A stretch of DNA of 64,000 nt, taken from Apostichopus japonicus. Lineage: Eukaryota > Echinodermata > Holothuroidea > Aspidochirotida > Stichopodidae. Both the position numbers and the translations under genes were made by a program. Under the pieces are notes generated by a model. The model had not been told where the DNA came from. It did no database searches and saw nothing but the letters and a program-made list of their open reading frames with translations. Shown here in pieces: positions 40,001 to 51,900 of this stretch. Position 1 is the stretch's first letter. Every line of letters begins with the position of its first letter. The stretch is from positions 870,001 through 934,000 of the forward strand of contig NC_092578.1 in the NCBI RefSeq assembly GCF_037975245.1, written 5' to 3'.

Positions 40001-43000
40001 TGATATGTGAATATCCCTAACTTAGATAGGTTTGTTAGGGACTGATCTAACTTAGAAATAGTTGGTTCAGCAGAATTCTCCTTTTCCTGAGGTCAGGGTT
40101 TCTATAAATCCCATTCCAGCCCAAAATTATCAGCTTTCAAAATCTTCATTAAATATTGATACTTTTGGCTTTGGATTTACTATTAGTTCATCCAATAGGT
40201 CTGTGCATTTCCCTGCTAATAGTGGAAATGTTTGACAATTTTATATAAAAAGACTTGATGACTTTTAGTATTTTATTAATATTTGAAATTTATATTCCGA
40301 AATTGTAATGATAAGATACTAGACTGTGGGTTAGGTTCCAAATGTAGATTAAATATCCTGAGAAGTTATCTTCTTTTTCATTGCTTGCATTTTATTTTAT
40401 TGCTCACACTCAAATATTTTTCTGTTTTATATTTATAGGAGTGAAATTTGAGAAGAAAGAAGAAAAGCAAGCTGAAGGCGATGACCTTGGCCAATCAGAT
40501 GGTTCTGATGGTTCAGTTGAGCTGATCTTAGAGGAAGTCACATCTTTGACTTCTCATCTTCGGGAATCAGACATCTTCATCCCAAAACAGAGAAGAAGGA
40601 GGAAAAAGAAGACACCCACATCCAAACCTGAAACATCTTTACAAGGTCTGTACATAGGATATCTGTCAATTGTTGGAAGTCTTAAACAAGTGGTATCCAA
40701 CTATACAAGGTCTGTACATAGGATATCTGTCAATTGTTGGAAGTCTTAAACAAGTGGTATCCAACTATACAAGGTCTGTACATAGGATATCTGTCAATTG
40801 TTGGAAGTCTTAAACAATTGGTATCCAACTATACAAGGTCTTTACATAGGATATCTGTCAATTGTTGGAAGTCTTAAACAAATGGTATCCAACTATACAA
40901 GGTCTTTACATAGGTTATCTGTCAATTGTTGGAAGTCTTAAGCAAATGGTATCCAACTATACAAGGTCTTTACATAGGTTATCTGTCAATTGATGGAAGT
41001 CTTAAACAAATGGTATTCAACTATACAAGGTCTTTACATAGGTTATCTGTCAATTGATGGAAGTCTTAAGCAAATGGTATCCAACTATACAAGGTTTTAC
41101 ATAGGTTATCTGTCAATTGATAGGTCTTAAACAAATGGTATCCAACTATACAAGGTCTTTACATAGGTTATCTGTCAATTTTTGGAAGTCTTAGCGGGTG
41201 TGTTTACCAGTTGAGGGCAGTAATAAACAATTGCTGTCCAGTAACACCAGTTTGTAGAATTGTAAGTTTTGTTTTGTTTTATAATTTGACAGACAAACAA
41301 CTTAGAAAGATCCAGACTACCATGTTTACTTGCTGTAAGACCGGTGATGAAGACACCTTTGAGAGGAAAATGAGCCAACTCAGACAAAAGATAACTCAGG
41401 ATATAGAAGCCGAGATGGAGAAAACCATCAGTCAAAGTAAAACCATCTCATTTGATGGAATTGAAGACAAAACCGATGGCGCTTCCTTGACAGGAGATTC
41501 AGAAAATATGTCCGAAACAAAACAAATCTTCAGTGCAGCAAGTGTAATTTCTGATACTAGTAAAAATGAAAGAATTGTGTCTCCATGTGAACAGCAAGCT
41601 TCAAACTTTGACTTGTTACAGAATGTCAAGAGGGAACAAGAAGTCAACAGCAGAATAGAATCCTTCTTGAATGAGAAACTCGATGCAAGTGGAAACATTT
41701 TACTACATGTTGCTGCCATCGAAGGTCACAGTATATTGTTGTGGAAATTGTTGTGTTATGGAGCTAACCCTGCTATCAAGTGAGTTTATTTTATTATTTA
41801 TTTGTGCTCTGATATTGACAAGAGATCTACAAGAATTCTTCCCTGTGTATTCCTCTTACCTTTTTTAATTATTTCAGGAATGGGAAAAGTCTACCTCCAT
41901 TTGCCGTGTCCAAAAATAAGACAATCAGACAAGATTTTCGGAGATTCATGGGAGAGTTTCCAGATAGATTTGACTATAAGACAGCTCAGGTCAGTAAAGC
42001 AGATTAGATTTGTTCAGTTACATTTTTTAATTCCCTAAATTTTCACATCCAGTGGAGGATTATCCAATGCGCAGATGAGGCAATCATCTAGTGGTCTCTA
42101 AGAATGTTACAAAAACGACCTACACAGAAGATGAAGTATAAGATTTTAGAAGAAATATAAATACAGAGTTAGAAAATAAAGAAACACATTGGTCCAACTT
42201 TCATGTTGATAGCTTGTTCAGTTGCTGAAAAAAAAGTTAAAACTTGTCTGATTTAAATAAATTGCAGTTATTTTTATTACATTTTATTTCTTTTCCTGAA
42301 ATCACAGATTCCAGCTCCTCTGTCTGCAGAAGAAGAAGCAATCAGAATAAACAAAGCTGCAGAGAAGAGAAGAGAACAAAAGAAAATAAAGAGGCAAAAA
42401 CAAAAGGTATGACAGCTTTAGTCCCTGAACCTAGTGATGTCACCTCTAAGGTAGCATAGACCTCTAGATCCTAACCAGTCCCTGAACCTAGTGATGTCAC
42501 CTCTAAGGTAGCATAGACCTCTAGATAAACCAGTCCCTGAACCTAGTGATGTCACATCTAAGGTAGCATAGATCTCTAGATCCTAACCAGTCCATGAACC
42601 TAGTGATGTCACCTCTAAGGTAGCATAGACCTCTAGATCCTAACCAGTCCCTGAACCTAGTGATGTCACCTCTAAGGTAGCATAGACCTTCAGATCCTAA
42701 CCAGTCCCTGAACCTAGTGATGTCACCTCTCAGGTAGCATAGACCTCTAGATAAACCAGTCCCTGAACCTAGTGATGTCACCTCTAAGGTAACATAGACC
42801 TCTAGATCCTAACCAGTCCCTGAACCTAGTGATGTCACCTCTAAGGTAGCATAGACCTCTAGATCCTAACCAGTCCCTGAACCTAGTGATGTCACCTCTA
42901 AGGTAGCATAGACCTCTAGATCATAACCAGTCCCTGAACCTAGTGATGTCACCTCTAAGGTAGCATAGACCTTCAGATCCTAACCAGTCCCTGGACCTAG

Positions 43001-44974
43001 TGATGTCACCTCTCAGGTAGCATAGACCTCTAGATAAACCAGTCCCTGAACCTAGTGAAGTCACCTCTAAGGTAACATAGACCTCTAGATCCTAACCAGT
43101 CCCTGAACCTAGTGATGTCACCTCTAAGGTAGCATAGACCTCCAGATCCTAACAAGTCCCCGAACCTAGTGATGTCACCTCTAAGGTAGCATAGACCTCT
43201 AGATCCTAACCAGTCCCTGAACCTAGTGATGTCACCTCTAAGGTAGCATAGACCTCCAGATCCTAACAAGTCCCCGAACCTAGTGATGTCACCTCTAAGG
43301 TAGCATAGACCTCTAGATCCTAACCAGTCCCTGAACCTAGTGATGTCACCTCTAAGGTAGCATAGACCTCTAGATCCTAACCAGTCCCTGAACCTAGTGA
43401 TGTCACCTCTAAGGTAGCATAGACCTCTAGATCCTAACCAGTCCCTGAACCTAGTGATGTCACCTCTAAGGTAGCATAGACCTCCAGATCCTAACAAGTC
43501 CCTGAACCTAGTGATGTCACCTCTAAGGTAGCATAGACCTCTAGATCCTAACCAGTCCCTGAATTTAGTGATGTCATGTCTAAGGTAGCGTAGACCTCTA
43601 GATCCTAACCAGTCCCTGAACCTAGTGATGTCACATCTAAGGTAGCATAGATCTCTAGATCCTAACCAGTCCCTGGACCTAGTGATGTCACATCTAAGGT
43701 AGCATAGATCTCTAGATCCTAACCAGTCCCTGAACCTAGTGATGTCACCTCTAAGGTAGCATAGAGCTCTAGATCCTAACCAGTCCCTGAACCTAGTGAT
43801 GTCACATCTAAGGTAGCATAGACCTCTAGATAAACCAGTCCCTGAACCTAGTGATGTCACCTCTAAGGTAGCATAGACCTCTATATCCTAACCAGTCCTT
43901 TCACCTAGTTATATCACATAAAAGGTAGCATAGACCTTCAGATCCTAACCAATCCCTGTACCTAGTGATGTCACCTCAAAGGTAGCATAGACCTCTAGAT
44001 CCTAACCAATCCCTGTACCTAGTGATGTCATCTCTAAGGTAGCATAGCTCTCTAGATCCTAACCAGGGTGCAGTATTGATATACTAAATACTTTTTACTC
44101 AGATATTAAGTTCATTATTACTACTTGTTTCCTCAATGACTTCCAGGAACAAAAGGAAGAACAGCAGCGAGTGGAGGAAGAAGAAAGAGAACAGCAGATA
44201 TTTGCTGCCCTTAGTGACAGAGAAAAGCGAGCCATTGCTGCTGAGAAACGGCTGGAAAGCCAACTCATCTCTACAAAGTAAATGCAGGGTTTAGTCATAT
44301 GTTTGGGGTGGTACACACCTTAGAATGACTGAGGGTAAAACAACTTAAGCATCATGCATAGGCTTTCAAACAGAGCTATGGTATTTCTCCAAAACCTGAC
44401 CTATGTCGTGGTTCCTGTTAGAAATTCAAAAACTTGCCTGCAATGTTAGGACAATGTAACACCATCCAAACGACCCCCAGTTGAGTACTTAATCGCCCCA
44501 CCCCCCATCTCACCACCAGAGGGCTGAGAATAATTTCACTTCCTATAAAATGCTACATTGGGTTGTCATACTTTCTCATAAATGCCCATAAGTGCCATTA
44601 AATATTTTAATTCAAATTATACATTCATTGCCACAAATTGTGATGTTAATTCACAGCAAATATATTAATATTTCATTCATAACAATTGTCAATTGTATCG
44701 GACAAATGGCAAAATTACATTAAGCCTTGATATTGTGCCTTAAGCAGCATCACATCACTCACTTACCTTGTGTTACAGATAGTTTCACATCTGATTTTCA
44801 AATGATAGAAATAAGATAATTCATTTAACCGGATTTGATTTCTTTTGTTTCTCCTGCAGTCGTTGCTTTTCCTGCGCAACCAGCTTAGATGGAAAGGTTC
44901 CGTTCCATTATTCCGACTATAATTTCTGTTCAATGAATTGCCTGAAGACACATAAACAACAACAGCAATTATGA
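34029..44974 (+). CDS. ANKZF1: ANKZF1 / Vms1-family peptidyl-tRNA endonuclease (14 coding exons)
   Basis: Ribosome-associated quality control factor: it frees stalled nascent chains on 60S subunits by cutting the peptidyl-tRNA and binds p97/VCP. Exons: 34029-34170, 34634-34713, 35509-35605, 36286-36491, 37047-37162, 37807-37911, 38345-38616, 39623-39769, 40439-40645, 41293-41779, 41878-41989, 42308-42406, 44147-44277, 44860-44974; all in phase, 771 aa (human about 726). Zinc finger C61/C64/H77/H83; acidic linker in exon 4; VLRF1 release-factor domain about 150-330 with the catalytic glutamine in RGTAQG (Q236); Lys/Arg-rich segment RRRRKKK before the exon 9 donor; ankyrin repeats near 590-640 ([10 protein letters not shown]); coiled coil; a perfect VCP-interacting motif RX5AAX2R at 715-725; and a C-terminal Cys/His cluster C736, C739, C757, C761, H765. 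The ATG at 34029 is 10 bases into its exon, so 5' UTR exon(s) lie upstream. Confidence 0.97.
37807..37911 (+). other. ANKZF1: ANKZF1 exon 6: catalytic GxxQ loop
   Basis: This exon encodes the loop [16 protein letters not shown]. In Vms1/ANKZF1 the glutamine of this loop (Q236 by this gene model) takes the place of the GGQ glutamine of eRF1 and is required for nascent-chain release. Its presence argues that the enzyme is active. The exon ends AG and joins exon 7 to give the family continuation [14 protein letters not shown]. Confidence 0.9.
38960..39197. mobile_element. Degenerate hAT-type MITE (222 bp) in ANKZF1 intron 7
   Basis: The element spans 38968-39189. The left end CAGGGTTGCAACCATGA and the reverse complement of the right end, CAGGGGCGAAACCACAA, agree at 12 of 17 positions. 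The flanking 8-mers TGTAAGAC (38960) and TGTAAGGC (39190) agree at 7 of 8, as expected for an aged hAT-type duplication. The interior has a G7 run followed by a C13 run, like the C-rich interior of the element at 15478, and no coding capacity. Confidence 0.65.
40641..41192. repeat. 64-bp minisatellite, about 8.6 copies, duplicating a splice donor
   Basis: Units start with ACAAGGTCT at 40641, 40705, 40769, 40833, 40897, 40961, 41025, 41089 (as ACAAGGTTT) and 41150, a strict 64-bp period until a 3-bp loss near the end. The first unit contains the last five exonic bases of ANKZF1 exon 9 and its donor (ACAAG/GTCTGT), so nearly every unit carries a copy of the exon-intron junction. Copies 2 and 3 keep GTCTGT; most later copies have GTCTTT. 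The array occupies most of intron 9 and ends about 100 bp before the exon 10 acceptor. Confidence 0.95.
42407..44066. repeat. 57-bp minisatellite, about 29 copies
   Basis: Fills nearly all of ANKZF1 intron 12, beginning within about 15 bp of the donor at 42407. The core of each unit is CCTGAACCTAGTGATGTCAC followed by CTCTAAGGTAGCATAGACC. The period is 57 bp, with some 55-bp units lacking two bases near AGATAAACC. Higher-order patterns occur: the CTTCAGATCC, CTCCAGATCC and AGATAAACC variants recur in blocks, suggesting amplification of multi-unit segments. Because 57 is 19 codons, the minus strand is open for 276 codons (43030-43860), reading a 19-residue repeat; this is a by-product rather than a gene. 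Confidence 0.97.
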
Positions 44975-45996
44975 CAAGTATCAGATCCAGTGGAAGAAGA
45001 ATGAATGATATCACTAACAGCTTTATAATTAGTTGTAACAACTTGTTGGAGAAAGATGTTAATAGGAGCAAAGTAATCGTGCTAAGCTCTCTGTCTGTTT
45101 CAGAAGAATGGTAGCCATATTTCAATTGAGTACTGACATCACAACATGTATAATTAGTTTCAAGAAAAGGAGTCAATATTTTGTAAATGTTGAAAGTTTT
45201 ATGTTTGAAACTGAGATAAGGACAACTTTAAATATGTTTTTCATAATAAAAGAAAACATGTAAATTCAATAAACATTTAATATTACTTTGAATTATGAAA
45301 GAATAAAATGAAGCTTCTGCTTCTGAAGATATGAATTGTGTTATGTTGTGTTCTTTCTGCAGTGCAAAACTATTTCCCTGGTGATTTCTAATTAATAAGA
45401 GAAAGACAAACAATTAGACGTCTCAGTGTGAACAAAATACTTTGTGTGTGGCAGTGCAATGCTCTTTGACTTTATTAGCAACCATTGGTTGACCCTTCCC
45501 AACATATCTGAGGGTGATCCTTATCATTGAATTCCCAGAGGTCATGGAGGTCACATCTAAGGCTGATGGTGACAATGAACCCAACTTAATTTCCAAACTC
45601 CTGCCTGCCCATCACACCCTCCCAAACTTCTACCCTCCCCCTCCACCACCCCCACCCCCCATCCCCGAGGTCTTGACTGTTTTTCTGGAGAACCATTTGA
45701 GTCACTTATTTACCAACTTTACTACAGCTCTAAGCTACACAATCTACCAACCTATAAACCAACTAGTTATAGGTCTTAATCAGTGAAAGTGGTGAATTCA
45801 CCTACCAGCCTGCAAATGAACCAAACATTGCACCATCTGTTAGAAGTAAGAACCCAGTTACGTGAATTGTTACATATTTGATGGCAGTTATACAGTTCCA
45901 TACATGTTATATTCTTTGTGCAAGTATTTTGGTGGCCTTTAAGAGCATCCATGGATTTTCTTCAGTATTGCGTAACTCATGTGCTGTTTGGAAAAC
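44975..45996. other. ANKZF1 3' UTR and WDR46 upstream region
   Basis: About 1 kb between two genes in the same orientation. AATAAA polyadenylation signals on the plus strand at 45245-45250 and 45268-45273, about 280 bp beyond the ANKZF1 stop, are the likely end of its transcript. A C-rich stretch at 45618-45665 gives a proline-run frame with no support as a gene. The WDR46 promoter should lie in the right half; no TATA box is obvious. Confidence 0.6.
45245..45273 (+). other. Likely ANKZF1 polyadenylation signals
   Basis: Two AATAAA hexamers 23 bp apart, downstream of the ANKZF1 stop codon at 44974 and before the WDR46 start. Position and spacing fit a 3' end, but transcript data would be needed to choose between them. 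Confidence 0.45.
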
Positions 45997-48900
45997 ATGG
46001 CTGCCTCTATCACCATGCATGATCGAAAGCAGTCTCAACGAAAGGTTTGTAAATAATATAAGTACTAATATTTAACTAATTTTATATGTTAAATTAGTTA
46101 TTTGTTGCAACTCATCGTTATGAGGGCACAGTTCAATTTCACCCAACTAAGCAAGGCTTACAGTAATAGTAAGAAGAACTTTCGGCTTCGAACGTTGGGA
46201 GTCTTGGACAAGTTGGAGCTAAGTTACTGTAGGCCTAAGCTAGGCCTACTACACTACATGATCAGACTAAGTAAGTTATTCTAGGCCAGTATAAGTTATG
46301 CACAGACCTAGGCTTAGGCACCATATTCCCATGTACAACATCGGTGCAAATAACTTAAGTAAAAAGTAGGCTACCCACCTACCTATGCAGCGTAATGAAG
46401 GCTTAGGCATAGGCTGGTTCTTTCTTGACAACCATAGCAGCCGTTATTCGTGAAGGTAAGCCTCTGCCATGGGCTATGCAGATTATAATATCTGACATCA
46501 GAAGTGTGTGTATCCACCATGGTGGAAACAAACAGTAACCTGGCTAAACTATATGGTATAACATAAAGCTAGGCCTTTACAGAGTTCAGCTGCGGAAACA
46601 CAATTTAACAATTTAATGAAAATTAACTTGTAGTTATTTTCATTTGGTACTGTATTGTTATTAGCTAAGGATTGTTAAACTTGCATCCCAGGGATGACAC
46701 ATCCTCAAATTAGTCAGCTCGGTAAAACATGTTTCCTTGAAGTCTGGCGAAAGAGTATGCGTTGCCACTGTTCCCGTTCTCTGCCAGTTATTATTACCCC
46801 TGCTGGGCACGTTGCCTTTGCGTAAAGAAACCAACGTGGATTGTACATAGTATCATGAAAAATGGTCAACTATATTACTTTACAGCAACAAATATGACTG
46901 TCAAGTTGTAATCATGAAAACATGATGTGAGGTTAAAATTCATGTAGGAATTTTTGGTGTTGAACATTGTGAGGGTGGGAGAGATGTCACTTTTCATATG
47001 AAGTAGTGCTATATAGGAATCTACAATTATCTTTATCCTTTCCTATATGATAGATCTAAGTGTTTTTATATTAACTAAGAAAATTGACTGTAAACAGTGT
47101 ATGGATCTGTAAATAGATATGAGGGCTGGAGCTTTTAGTCATTCTCTCTTCAGGTACAAAAAAAGAAATCCGTAAGATACTTTCAAGAAAATAGTGAAAA
47201 GGAAGAATCAAACAGCATCCAAAAGTCTGAAGAACCTGGTGAAATAAAAAAAGTGAATCAAGTTGCAGAAAAAAATGCAGAAACAGATGATTCCAGAGAT
47301 GACAGAAGAAAACGTTCAAAGGATCCATTTGAGGGGCCTGCGAAGGTTTCTCCTCAAAAGATGAAAAAATACTCCAGAGGAGAAAGAATGGGCAGAGTGA
47401 GTTTCATTCAACTTTGATTATTTTAAAAATGTAACATTGTTTTTGGGGGTAATATTTTCTGAGATGGATAACACATGTCCAAGATGGAAGACTTTGCTCT
47501 GCAAGCCCGGAAGCCCCCCCTCCCCCTCCTGCCCCTCCTTACCTCACACACCAACACACGTGTAATAGTTATTTAACTTTGTGACTGGTCAATACCATAA
47601 TGTTTTCTATTATTTCTATTAAGTTGTCAAGTTTACTTAAATATCAGTTGATGAGATCTATGGATCAATGTGATATCTAATGATAAAATGATTCTCGGGT
47701 TAAAGGTTGGATTGCATGTAATGGTTAAACTCTGTTGATATGAACGTTTTATTCTTCAGAAGGTTAACAGTATTTATCTAATGTACAAAACTTCATCCAG
47801 AGTCACCCACAAAGAAGGAAGGTTTTTTCTTATCTGTTTTCTTACAGAACTTGGAAGGGCGAACTGCTCAACATAGGTTCAACCTTAAAAGATCAGAGCA
47901 AAGATATGAATTAGCAGCCAAACAAGCAGCGAGGGCTGAACTTCTCCTCCCAGAAGATGCAGGGCAAGTCTTAAGAATTCCCATCAGTATGTTAAAGCAG
48001 CACTCTTGTGCTTGAACAATAGTTATACCAAAGTTTATTGAATCTTCCTCAAAATGTTATTGCCATGGATCAAACTAAGACACACTCCTAGATGTCTTCC
48101 CTAATTTAAGGTTAAGGAGCCACTTAGTAATAATTCTATTCGAATCTCAACATATCGTAACACATATCGTAACATATAATCGTAACAGAAAAGACAAAAC
48201 AAACAGTGTTTTACATAGTATTAATTAGTAACATGTCAATTGGGAATGTTCAAAGTTTCCCTTTTTGCTTCATTATATGAAACGATGAAAGGCAATCTAA
48301 TCAACTGTATTTGTTAAGAACTTGAGCATAGATTAAGCGTAGAATAGCTATATTAAAGACGTTCAAAATTAACTAAAAAGCTGCTTGATTAATATATACA
48401 AGATATTGTGCTTAGTTGTTTTAAGAAGTGGAAGGTTAAATAACTGGGTGTGCAGGGTTCAAAAATACTTCTATAGTTTCTTGGTAATGGTGTATAAAGT
48501 ATGATCATGTTTATACAAAGTTCTATAAACCTGTGATGACATAACAAAAGTTGTTTATTGCTGACTAAAATGTTGTGACTATCCTTTTATATCATGTTTA
48601 TTCATTTTTGTTTTTTTCTTCAGATTTCTGGAGGTTGGTGAAGGTTCAGACACTTATGATGTCAGACAATCAGAAATCACAGAGTCTGTTGATATTGGAA
48701 GTGCTGCAAAGGTAACATTAGAATCCTACTGTGTAGAGTAACTAAAAGGCTAATGTTTATGATATACTTAATCTAAAGTTAAAAGATTTAAACTTAATTT
48801 GAAGATTTCAAGTCAACTGCTCTTATATCAAGATCAGTTTCAATCTTATAAATTTCAATATTTTGATGTTAATCATTTCCGTTTTCTTTAAACTTTTTTG

Positions 48901-51900
48901 CAGCGATTTGAATTAACTCTCAATCAGTTTGGGCCATATCGAATGGATTATACTCGTAATGGCAGATTTCTAGCCCTAGCAGGAAAAATGGGTCACCTGA
49001 CAGCTTTTGACTGGGTCAGCAAACAACTCTTGTTTGAGATCAATGTGATGGAAACGATTACAGACGTCCAGTGAGTTTGGGTCAAAGGTCAAATTGAAAG
49101 TGTGATAACACAAGTTGGCAAGAAAGTTCATATTATTTGAGTTTCTTCCATGATTATAGTGATGACTTCAATTTTCCACTATTTTGATATTTGTGACCTA
49201 ATTTGACTTTTTTTATCATCCTAGAAATTCCTCTTCTGAATTGTTCTTTCTTTGTTAGGCTAATCTTTTAATATTTGCATCGTCATAATTTTCTAAAGAT
49301 CAATTTGTTGTCTTCACATTCTGTAAATTGACAGATAAATATTAATAATATGGTTCGAATCATTAAGTGATATTACAAGATTGATTTTTTCTAAGTCTTT
49401 CAAATCACTTTAATTAATATAATTTATAATTAAATTATTAAGTTAGGTCAGTTGTGTTGTGTGGTTTGTGATTTCCATAGCTAAGGAATATAGTGAAAAC
49501 AAGACAACAGTATTGCAGACAATTAATTCCATTTTTGGTAAACAGTTTCTCTGATTTTTTTTTCCATCAGATGGTTACACGTAGAGACGATGATGGCTGT
49601 CGCACAGAAGAAATGGCTGTACATGTATGACAATACTGGAACAGAACTCCACTGTATCAAGTCAATGAGCAGTGTTCTACGAATGTCATTTTTACCGTAT
49701 CATTTCCTATTGGCTGCAGCTGTAAGTCCTTCTCTGTCACCTGCAAACAGATCCATAATTTCATCAAAGCGTACTCCATTACTTTAACACAGTTTATGTC
49801 AATCAGAAACAAAACTTTTTACCTATTATAGATATAAAAATGTTAAAAAATAGCTGAATTTTTAAAGTTTATATGTATGGCTTATAGCCTAACATACTAG
49901 CGCTGACAAGTTCTTTTATCTCCTGTCTCCTGTTAAGACTTTCTTAAGAAATTCCATTATGTGGTGGGTGACAACCATTGAGGTATTTTACAAGTATGAT
50001 GGATGCTTCTGTTGACTGGATATCTTTGGTGTATTATTAGCATAGTCCAGGTAGTGATTGGATTATAAAAAAGTAATAAATGAAAAGACTATCTTTTGAT
50101 AATTATGTAATATAAGTACTGATGATACACTGTTGTTTGTTTAATATTATATTAGGAGATTAATCTTGTTTTTATTATGATTGTTTTCAGACTAATTATG
50201 GAGCCCTTCAATATTTAGATGTATCTATGGGTAAAATGGTATCTGAAATAAAGACCAAACAGGGCAGGTTGGATGTTATGGCACAGAATCCACAGAATGC
50301 TGTTATACACCTTGGTCATACGGATGGTGAGTATAACATTACTAAAGAATTTTATCATTATCAGTGATATATTATCATTAATATAAAATTGAATATGCAT
50401 CGTTTTAATAAGAAGATATGATAATGGGGATTCTGATCCCATAAAGCTTAAGTTGAAGTGAATGTTTACTTTTCAAACAATTTCCCACAATATTTGTAAA
50501 TATATTTTTCCTACATCTTTTGATTATACATTTCCTTTACATCCACCATTCATTGAATGTGCAAATAAGTTTTACAGCAGAAATGAATATGCAGTGTATC
50601 TTTATATTTGTTACTATTCACTGAAGTGCAATAACTATATTCATTAACTTCCACTGAATATTCAAAGTATGCTAATTTCTTGTAACAGGAAGAGTGACAA
50701 TGTGGACACCAAACCAACATGAACCTGTGGTGAAGATGATGTGTCATAAGTCTGCTGTCCGTTCCGTGGCTGTTGACCCTAAAGGACGGTAAGAATTAAT
50801 ATCTGCAGATAATTAGTTAGTGTGTGGGAATTAATAAAAGACATTTACTTTTAGCAGATTGGAAGTCAATTGTGGTGGCCAAAATCCAACTAAACCAATT
50901 GTTATATACCTTGTAAAATCAGAACTGGTTAAAGGAAGGACTGTAAATACTAAAATTGACAATTTGCCTTTTTTTTTTGCTCAAATTGGAGAAGCAAATA
51001 TTGATCAAAGAACTTTGAAAACATTTGAAAACATTGTATTTATTACAATTACATAAAAATCTGATTTTTTTAAAAATTTGAAAATCCACCCGGATGCTCA
51101 CGTCAGATAACAAAAAGAGGATATGTGGGGAAATTTGGATTTATGTTAGCTAACTAGCCATGAGTGCATAACCACTTCATATTTTAAGCATACTGTCATA
51201 ATATAAAACACATTGTTACAGTTAACTGCTGGCAGTACAATTTGTGTACATGTTGCATTCTTTCATTATTTGACAGATACATGGCTACATCTGGGATTGA
51301 TAGAACCATTAAGATATACGATCTCAGGACATATAAACCTCTACAGTCCTATAGAGTGGCCCACGGAGCCAACGAACTTCGGTTCAGCCAAAGAGGGCTT
51401 CTTGCAGGAGCGTCTAATAATATTGTCGAGGTAAAAACATTTGGTTATCCCATTGACTTTACTTTTATATGTCCTTCAAGGCTTATCAATCTATCAGTTG
51501 TGCTGTTGACCCTCAGTGAGTAGACTGTCACCATATGTTAAATTATAAGCAAAAGTAGAAATAAGTAAATTGCAATATTTCTAAGAATGAATATGTTGGC
51601 TAGGAAATCAACACCAGCTTGTTCAAAAAGGTCTGATCAGTTTAATGTTTCCTAGCATTGCATAAATATTGCATCATATAATTACAAATATACAGAGTCA
51701 ACTAGCATGTAAGACTACGAAAACCAGGAACTACAGCACACACATGTTTATGTGGAATTGTGAAATGGCATATTGTAGCAAGGACAAGTTAAATTGTAAC
51801 AAGTTTGTCTTTTTGAAAGCTTCCATAACCAGGTTTTATTTTTATTCATTTTGCAGATCTTTAAAGATAGTTGCACCATTGCCCAGGATAAACCTTACAT

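Noticed and set aside
43030-43860. 276-codon open frame on the minus strand with a 19-residue repeat
   Set aside because: It is the translation of the intronic 57-bp minisatellite; 57 is divisible by three so stops are absent by arithmetic. No splice sites or homology, and it is antisense to ANKZF1.
42407-44066. CRISPR-like array
   Set aside because: Units are contiguous with no unique spacers, and the context is an animal intron.
45514-45786. Frame with a run of prolines upstream of WDR46
   Set aside because: The prolines come from a C-rich low-complexity tract; the WDR46 start at 45997 is in another frame and no splice links them.
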